Below, in pieces: positions 55,521-64,000 of a stretch of DNA of 64,000 nt. A model generated the notes under the pieces. It did no database searches and was not told where the DNA came from. It saw only the letters and a list, made by a program, of their open reading frames with translations. This stretch comes from Progne subis subis (Eukaryota; Chordata; Aves; Passeriformes; Hirundinidae): contig JAKJHU010000046.1 in the NCBI GenBank assembly GCA_022316685.1, positions 1,542,001 through 1,606,000 on the forward strand. Reading direction: 5' to 3'. The translations under genes were made by a program, and so were the position numbers. Within the stretch, counting starts at the first letter, position 1; every line of letters begins with the position of its first letter.

Positions 55521-55764
55521 TGGGTTTTACCTTTTTACCTTAGAAACTTTTTAATTAACACACTTTGAAAAGAAGGTAAATGATAATGGAAGAAACCAAA
55601 CCCAACCAATTTCCAACTCCCAACCCATCCCCCAAAATGATCAACTTTCCCCAAACACCAGTGTCCAAAATTTCTATTAGGATCTTTAAAATGGCTGCAT
55701 TGAGAATGATTTCTGCAATTAAAGACAAAACCCTGAACAAATAAGCACCAGCTAAGAGATGCTA

Positions 55765-55802
55765 ATTTTCAAATGTAAACCTGCATTTTCAAATGTAAAC
55801 CT
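55765..55802. repeat. 20-bp tandem duplication
   Basis: The unit 'attttcaaatgtaaacctgc' at 55765-55784 is repeated at once as 18 identical bases at 55785-55802. No mismatches, so probably recent. Confidence 0.95.
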
Positions 55803-55997
55803 ACGTCACCTTGCCTTGAATTCTGGGTCCCAAGACCACTGTATGTAAGAAGCCTATCTTTTCTACAATCTATTTCACTCCAAAACATCTTCAGTGCCCC
55901 ACCAACTACGACACATCATTACTTCCAAGCACTTGATTTCATGGCAGCAAGCAATTAAACTTCTGAATAAACATTCAAAACCCACATAAGTTGAGAG

Positions 55998-56066
55998 GAT
56001 TTTGTTGTTGCTGGTTGTGGTGTTTTTTGGGGGGTTTTTTTGTGGGTTTTTGTTGTTGTTTTTCTC
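55998..56066. repeat. G/T-only low-complexity tract
   Basis: About 70 bp of nearly pure G and T, including 'ttttttggggggtttttttg' (56021 on) and 'gttgttgtt' units. It accounts for the cysteine/phenylalanine/glycine-rich open frame at 55991-56230. Confidence 0.85.
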
Positions 56067-59000
56067 TTTTGGAAGAGATTAGTAAAGCTATCCATTTAGC
56101 ATATGACTGTAATAAGGAAGTATCAAACAATTTATGGCATGGAATAATAGCTACCAGTCACTGCCAAATGTTTTGCATACACAGGAAAACAAATATCTGC
56201 AGACCTCATTTTAAAACTGTCTTCTACTGAAGTGCATTCAAATACAGCAGTTTGTGGAGTTATCCTGCCTTCTCATTTGGCAATTTTTAACTGTTATCAC
56301 TAAATTTCCTCTCTTGCAAACAGCAGCTGTCCACACAATACACAAAATTGCATTGTAATTATTTTGAAGTGGCAGGATTTTCTTACACGTTTGACCTATG
56401 CTGGCATTCAGCATATGCTCTTTATAGGCTTTTAAAAGTCAACCTACTTCAAACAGTGTAAATGGACTACTGTAGAGTTACGTAAAAATCTGAAGGTACT
56501 ACTTTATCACAATACTCTTCTGTAGTAGCCCCTGATCTTAAATGAAAACACAACACAAAAAAATTCCCCTTCCCTTCTGATCACACTTCCACAAAACACA
56601 AAGCAACCAAGTAATTTCTGAAATGGCTGTTGCGACAATGACATATTGTTTCTTCATTTAAAACTTTGATAAAACACTTCAAAAAAATGCTGAGGTATCT
56701 ACCATAACATATTCTTCCAAGGAGAATACATGGATATTCTAGTTACAGATGATGTAAAAAGAGTTATATTTAACTGTTGAGAAGCTATGGGACAACCATA
56801 TTTCACTTGAACTGATAACACCAGAAATGTCTTTTTTTGACAACAAACATTTAGAAACTGTCAGTTACTCTGTCTAGCAATCTTTCATCTCTGTAACAAT
56901 TCTTTGTAGCCACATTTTCAATCCTAAAAGAAGGAAGCAACTTAACTTTTATTTTACTAGAAATAGCTTCTGTCAAGATTTCTTCAGTGTGAATCCACAC
57001 TCAAAAATTTTGAAGTCTACATGCCTAAATAACTGAAGTTCAGTACTGAATATAGTGGCTGCCATATTCAACAGTATTAGGTAAGTCCTGCATCTATTGA
57101 CTTTGATTGGAGATAAAATACTGGATGTCAACACCGAAAGCAAGGTGCTCACTCAGTGCCTCCCAGTGTTTCTGTGTGACCATTTAACCAGAAGAGAACA
57201 TGAAATCTTTAATGGGAAGCTCCTGTTCTCATGTACAGTATAAAAAATTATATTCTCTGACACAACTGAGCCTGGCTGTATCAGTCTCTGATTAGCCAGC
57301 AGCATAGAGGATTTAAAGAACAAGCGTCACAAAATTCTATTCTCATTTAAATAGTTACAGTTCTTCCAGCTTTACTGTTAGAGAGTGGGGGCATAGTGGC
57401 ATGCAAGAACCATTTCATACTCAAAATACATCTACAATTCCAAATAAAACTTCAGATATTTACTCAGTTCTACGGACACCTAAATGATTCAGAAGACAGC
57501 AGTCAAAAACTGAAGATGAGAAGAAGAGCTGGATGGCAGAAATGCCCTTGTACACTTGCGTGGAGGCTAAAAGACCTACCAAACAAAAAGCCCCAGATAT
57601 TTAAGAATGGTACTTCAGGAGGAGTCTGCAAAGACCACAGGAAAAAGCAAGGAGAAGCCAGGAAGTGGCCATCAGGCTCTGCCTGTCAGTCAGCTCACTG
57701 GAAATGTGCATCTCCATGACTCCTCAGCCCCTTTCCACACATACATCTTAAGTACAACCTAGCAAATACGTGCAGTATGAAGATTTCTGGGGTATGCCAC
57801 ATAGTCTTATTCTTTTAAATTATAAAAAATTATCAGAAATTATTAATCAAAACTTCAAAACAAGTGGTGAGTATTCTTTGTAAAAGTCAAAACCACTCAA
57901 AAAAGTGACCAAGTCAATTTGGCTTCAATCTATGGTGAATCTAAATTCCTTTTTTACGTAGCTCAAGAACTGAAATCAGCAAGCCCAATAAAACTGTATT
58001 TGAATAATTTTCTGTGACATCAGGTAACCATAAGCAGAACTAATCCTGTAAAAATAATTTCTGTTTTAATAATCTTCAGAGCTAGCTCCTGTTCTGGGCA
58101 AACACACAGTGGTAAAACCACAGTTCCTCTTTTAGTAGCACTGTGGGCTTCCTATTCTTCATGCTATAATATTCAGTACAAAATTAAGAGAGACACATGA
58201 TCGGTCCTTCAGCTCCTTCTCTACTGTAACTATATGAATAAGACACTTTTTATCAGTCATTCTGGGCATTTCTAATGTTTAAGACAAAAGTACTCTAAAA
58301 CCAAAATGAAGACATTAAAGATAATGTACTTAATCACTTTGATCTGGAATATGACCCTCTTAGAAGAAAATAAGACAGCTTTCCTGCATGCATAAACAGA
58401 TATCCCTACTGGGTTTTTTTCTTAATTGGCACATGAAAAACATAGGTCTTGTAAAAAGAGAAGAAATAAGATTTACCCTAACCTGTATACAACGCTCTTC
58501 AATAATATGTAATTTTACTACTTTTGAAAATGTTAGTTAAGAAACAAAATTGATAAAAAGAAAGTAAAAACTGCATGCCACTGTTGTAGTTTTTCACTGA
58601 GCTACCAATAACACAGTGAGAAAGATTGGTGTTGAAAAATTACTGCCTGCTAAAATGGATTTAGTACAAACCAGAATGCATAGCAAAAAAGAAAATTGAT
58701 CTCTACGTACAGAGTGCTATAAATGAACACAGGGCTTTACAGATAAACATTAACAGGGTTCCTTCCCCTTAAGAGCATATAATTGAACTTAAATGGGATA
58801 CTCTGAATGACAATTAAGGATTGTGAAAATGAGCAGAGACATTGTTATGGCAAAGATGGATATAGAAAGAAACAACAGAGACTTGCATACTCCCCGCCTG
58901 ATTTCCTGCAAAAGCCATAATTTGCACACTGCTATTGTTCTGATGGCTGTATGGATTTGTCCAAAGGAATGATTACATACCTGTAATTTAAAGGGTAGCA

Positions 59001-62000
59001 ATTGACTATTAGAATGATCAGGTTTGATATTTCTTTTATTAATACAGACCACAAACAGAAAAGATAAGAATTCAATAATCGATGCAGTACACTGCCTAAA
59101 GTATGGCATTATTTTTCATCCCAGAACAAAAGCACACAGTTATAGCATGCATTTTGTTACCTTCTGGTTGTGGTGGAATAGACTGAAAGCTGCTTTACAC
59201 AGCCAAGGAGATCAATACAGATGAGAAGACAAATGACCACCAGCTGTGTAGAGCATCACATCGCAAATGCAATACACAAAACCCAGAAGAGAACAATCAG
59301 AAATAAATGACGTGAAGTAGGAAAGAATATCTGTCAATAGATAATTTTAGTACAGTTCTTTCGAGGGTCCTGAGGCAGTTCACAGATTAACTCACAGAAT
59401 GAAACTATATGTGAACCTTTAGAAGTAAATAGGACAGCTGGGAATAGTCCTCCGTCACTGGCAACAATGTAATTTAAAAAAAAAACCCAACAAAACAAAT
59501 GCCAGGTGAGGTCATAGGCACTCTAAAAGACAAGCTACCAACCTTTTAATGCAAATACTGCAGTTGAGAAAAATCAAGCAGATACTTTTTATAGTTTTAG
59601 TAACAAAAAGCTATTTCCTATTCCAGAATCCATTCTGAATGCACCAGCACACAAAGAACTGAGATGATGATCAGAGTCTTTCTAATAAATTACATACAAA
59701 GGGATAAATTCAAAGTTTTCTTCAAGAGTTAGATATTAGATGGGGAAGAAAACTTTGAAGGAGGAGATGGCCTGTTAATACATGCGATCATCACTGAAGA
59801 AAAAACCCAAATACCCCAGACAGGAGAAAGCTAAAGCATAAAACAAACAACAGGCCTGAGCACTGAAGTAGTCAAGTTGTTTGGGAAGTACTCAAATAAA
59901 AGCTGCTTTGAGGGTTATTTAGGGTTCATTGCTTTGTTTGGGCTTTTTTGACAAACAGGGAGAAAACTTGAAATAAGTGGCAAGAAGAGAAATAATGATA
60001 CAGTAACAGAAAATACTCCTTTTCCCGTAAAATCAATTTATTTTACAAGCTAACGTTTAGGTACCTACAGAGACAAAAGGAGATGTATGAGTACCTGAAA
60101 ATTTATCAGATAAATAATAAAGTATTCTTAACCATTCATTATGATGTTGAGTTTCAAATATCGTTCCTTGACACAAGGGGAAAACCTATTTTTAAACGTC
60201 CTCATTTCTTATCCATGAGATCTGAGAAAAGGTGTCCACCCACATGTAACAATATCACAGCGCAGAAGAACAATCCAACCACCAAAAAGGAAAAAGAACA
60301 CTGCTGTAAGGATCATCCAAAATCTGCAGAGTCGTCACTTATGACGCAGAAGGCAAAAATTAAGGTGAAAGTTATGTATTATACCATTATAAAACTTTGT
60401 TAATATATATCTTTCTTTAATTGTGTGTAGGTTTTCACACATTAAATTTTCTCTCTAATATCCAAAAGAAAAGCATCACAATTTTTTTTATCTGGAAATG
60501 GAAAATAGATATGTACAAAGAAAACAAAAATTCACCAATAGTTATCTTAAAGATAAATTCAGCTACAAATAGCATTGCATATTTAATCTGGTCCACCAAA
60601 GGAACATCTGAAAGGGGTGGCAAGGAACAAACAAAACCCCACATGATTAGGCAGCTAATGCTTTTGCAGTGCACCTTCATAAGCATTTATTCTGTTAGTG
60701 GTAGCTCATCTGTTAGAACTTCTGGTTTAGGAACTAGGAATTAAACACCACGAGAGTCATATTTAACTCCACAGATGGGCAAAAGCAGGCTGTAAAGCAG
60801 AAGCAAGTATGCATTACTGAAACATAACACTATGAGCAGCAAAAGTAATGCTCCCAAATTTTATAACACCGTAACAGTGGCAGCATCTAAACATCAAATC
60901 TCACTTCTGCTGTTGCTTTAAGTGTCTTCATCTAACGTAGGTCCTGAAATAATATAAAACTTGAGGAAAAGATGGAGTGCTATTTCAACAGGATTTTCAG
61001 TAACCTATATTATACATAAAAGAAAGCGGATGTTTAAGAAGTAGGGGCTTAGAGGTGCCACTATATCAATATTATTATTCATGTATTTGAGAGAGGAAAA
61101 CTGCACTTGGTCTGTGATTCCAGATTGTCTGATCTCACCATAGAATTTCAACTACACCCTGAAATATTTCCTTCAATGTAGAACTGCAGTGTACCACTTC
61201 AAAAAAAAATTTGAAGCAGGAATGACCAACTTCATCTTTTGATAAAATGCAGTGACAAGCTGGTAGAAATTTGTGGATTAAAAACCAGTTAATACACAAG
61301 AGTGATGAAAGCTGGCATTTGCAATGTTTCTGTTTATATTAGTTTCTTTTTGAAAAGAAAATTTCAAATATGAGCAAGTTTTCAATGAGTTTTAGACAGA
61401 AAAATTGAAGAGAACACAATACTTCTGCTAGAAGCAAATCACTGAGACAAAGAAGGGCATTTAAATTAACAACTGAGAACAATATACATATTTAGAGGGA
61501 TGGGTATTGAAATGTCAACTCCTTATGCTATTTAAACATGTAATAAAAGCAGGCTAAACATTTCAGCTTCATTCATAGAATCTGTTTTACAGCATGCTAC
61601 TTAAAGTGAATTTAAATCTATCTCTTAATTGTAGCAGATGCAAAATTAGTGAAAGCTTATTCTTCGGTTATTACAGGACTGCACTCACGTCCATAAATAC
61701 TGGCTTCAAGTGACAGCTGTATTATGCAAAATCCTCAGTTATAAGAATCCTGATAGGAGCCTCACTGGTTTTATTGGGTAATAAAATCCAAGTCACTCCA
61801 GTGGAACCATTAGAAGAAATTTTTTAATATTAGTCATTAACACTACCTCATAAACTAAATTGTTGATTTGAAAAGGGTATGAGGTAAACAGCTCACATTT
61901 CCTGCTGGACAATTTACACCTAAGAATGCTGTAGTAGAGTGTTTTTACTTTTTAAAATGTGACTTTTCTCCTGTTTTTATGCCATATGCACTGTATTGGA

Positions 62001-62979
62001 GGGACGTCTCAGGAAATTTAATTTCTAGAAGTAATCTAACACCCAGCGTTGGACAAGTGCTGAATTTCCCTGTAGTAGCTGTATTACTGATGATAATACT
62101 CCATAGGGCTACGTATTTTCCACTTCTACAGTGTGTTTTCCATCTGAAGCTTAACTTCCATTCATCTGATGCTGTTGTAATAAGATTTTCTGTAAGCATA
62201 CTTGCCAGTACACAATGTATCATTACCTTATACAGGTTTATAATACCTTTAGATTTGAAAATACACTTGTTTCCCCCACTAAGTATAATTATTTTCCTCT
62301 TTTTTGCTATTTCCCAATGGTTTCTCAAGTCATCTATAAAACTCTTAAAATATATAGTATAAGAAATATTTTTTGTGATTTTTTTAATGTTTTAAATAAA
62401 ACCAGAATAAATTCTCATGCATGGCCTAATTAAAAAACTCCTAAAAATAAGGTATTTGCAACATTTCTCTACAAACACCCAGACACAAACACAGGAAAAC
62501 CTGCCTGCTCCATGCATACACGTACACACAAAGAAGGCCAGAAGTTCCATTTGGACTTCTGAATTTTGAAGTACCTCCAATACTTTTAAAATTGTTTATT
62601 GAATGTAAGAGTCCACACATTGTAGTGAGTTAGAGAAACATAATTTATAACATTTACGTACTTGTTTAGTGCTGCTTCTGAATCTCTATTCCCGCTAACG
62701 TGCAGCTCTTGGTTTGTACTGTGGCTCTTTTAGTGCACTGGGTCCCAGCTAGGAGAGGCTTAAGCACTTTAAATCATCTTCCTAGCTGATACCACAGACT
62801 TTTCACCTTCATCATTAAAAAAAGTGTATTGCACACCCATTTAATACACATTGGTAAACATGTACTAAATTTGCAAGTCTTCGTCTATTTGTCAGTATTA
62901 ATATTGAGTTTAATATATGGGGAAAAAATCCTATTAATAACTACAACTCCTGAAAATGAAGAAAAAGCCAAAATAGCTT

Positions 62980-63500
62980 TATAGTGATGGAGAAAGTGTT
63001 CTATTCAACATATATCTTTTAATTATTCTGTTCCAGACTGCACCATTTTGCAACACTTGCCACTAATACAGCTGATTATGGTAACTTAAAATATTTTTTC
63101 CATCTTGCAATTAAGAAACTATTAAATACTGGGACGTGTTAATAACTCTCTCTCATTACCACATTAGAAATCATTATTGTCACCACACAGTATAATGTAA
63201 TGCTGGATTAATATAGTGGAAAATTGCTAATCATATAATAACATTTCAATGTTTTTATTACATTAGCAAAACTGATTAAGAGTAAAGTGCAAATAATAAA
63301 GAAGACAATTTTACAAGCAAAGAGAAAATTATAAGCAAAATGACAGCCCTGAGAATGCTGCCATACCCAATAATATAAATATCAATTATGTTATGCTTCT
63401 GGCTAGAATTTAAAATACTTCAGAGTTGCTGATACACAGCACTTGTGGAAATTAAATCTATTCTTCTATGTCTTAAATAAAACTAAAAACTGTTATGGCC
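62980..63500. other. Homeodomain-core-dense AT-rich block
   Basis: More than ten ATTA/TAAT cores in about 500 bp, including 'gctggattaatata' (63201 on), 'gctaatcatataataac' (63226 on) and 'ttacattagc'. No repeat family, no reading frame. Could be a conserved enhancer or simply AT-rich DNA. Confidence 0.25.
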
Positions 63501-64000
63501 TTTTCTAATTGCAATGGAATTTGCAACCAAATGGGAATTATTCTAATGGTTTAACTCCTGTTAAATTGTACATATTTTTAAGCACTACATTACAGCAAGA
63601 AAGTTAGCAGATAATTTCAAGTTTTGGCTAGGAAGTAACTGTGTAATTTTAATAATTCCCCACAGCATATTTAGATACTGCACTTTTGACTTAGCATGCA
63701 TGAAATAGAAAATGCCAACAGGATCCCATTTTTGTTAACATCCAAGTATTTTTTTCCTAAGAACTTTCAAGCAACCACAAACACTACTTTTAATTTAAAA
63801 CATCCTTTTTGTAACACGCAAGTTCCAAAAAAGCATGATGAAATAGGAGATTACAACACAAAAGCCTTTCTCTTTTATCAGGCTTCATCTTGCATACTCT
63901 TTCAAAATATGAAAGATTCATTATAAATGGATTCATTAGTTATTTAAATATTCTGAACAGTGCATATTGCTTCAAAAGCAGTTAACAGCATATATTCAGA

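Noticed and set aside
57396..57719. 107-codon plus-strand frame, Lys/Gln-rich at the end
   Set aside because: No domain, no promoter or splice context; likely chance.
58789..59109. 106-codon hydrophobic minus-strand frame
   Set aside because: Hydrophobicity comes from T-rich sequence; no membrane-protein family recognised.
60083..60744. Consecutive plus-strand frames of 106 and 107 codons
   Set aside because: Lys/Asn/Ile-rich composition is what AT-rich noncoding DNA gives; no homology recognised.

Overview
This window is vertebrate, almost certainly avian, chromosomal DNA. It is AT-rich, contains six recognisable CR1 non-LTR retrotransposon fragments (the dominant bird LINE) and one degenerate copy of an endogenous-retrovirus LTR family of the type I associate with neoavian genomes. 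There are no operons, no prokaryotic signals, no recognisable tRNA, rRNA or CRISPR sequences, and no long single-exon gene. The species cannot be named from what is visible.

The only protein-coding gene I can support is adenosine kinase (ADK), read on the minus strand. Two consecutive internal coding exons are present: 32541-32713 (57 codons plus 2 nt) and 27313-27421 (1 nt plus 36 codons). They join in frame across a 5,119-bp phase-2 intron and together encode about 94 residues of the PfkB-family kinase, including a cysteine-containing GTCAACIT motif and the [11 protein letters not shown] segment that lines the adenosine pocket in the human enzyme. The exon before these (ending in the conserved GGSTQNS region) and the exon after (beginning GFFLTV in human) were not found by eye. 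The remainder is therefore read as parts of two very large flanking ADK introns: at least 31.3 kb upstream (32714-64000) and at least 27.3 kb downstream (1-27312). Giant ADK introns are also a feature of the mammalian gene.

Layout on the plus strand: 1-27312 is downstream intron with few recognisable repeats, one short minus-strand CR1 tail (about 10675-10745), an AT microsatellite, a palindromic CRE next to a CCAAT box, a C-rich tract predicted to form a G-quadruplex in the ADK pre-mRNA, and conserved-element-like AT-rich blocks. 27313-27421 is an exon. 27422-32540 is an intron carrying an 800-bp old CR1. 32541-32713 is an exon whose polypyrimidine tract is built from a (GTTT)n repeat. 32714-64000 is upstream intron with a solo-LTR-like relic (38007-38514), CR1 fragments at about 49150, 50556, 54525 and 55335, a GC-rich patch near 53.35-53.85 kb, a 20-bp tandem duplication at 55765, and homeodomain-motif-dense AT-rich sequence at 62.98-63.5 kb.

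I found no convincing novel gene system. The observations most worth checking concern splicing and regulation of ADK: the microsatellite polypyrimidine tract, the intronic G-quadruplex, the CRE/CCAAT pair, the GC/CpG-rich patches, and the antisense orientation of nearly all CR1 copies.
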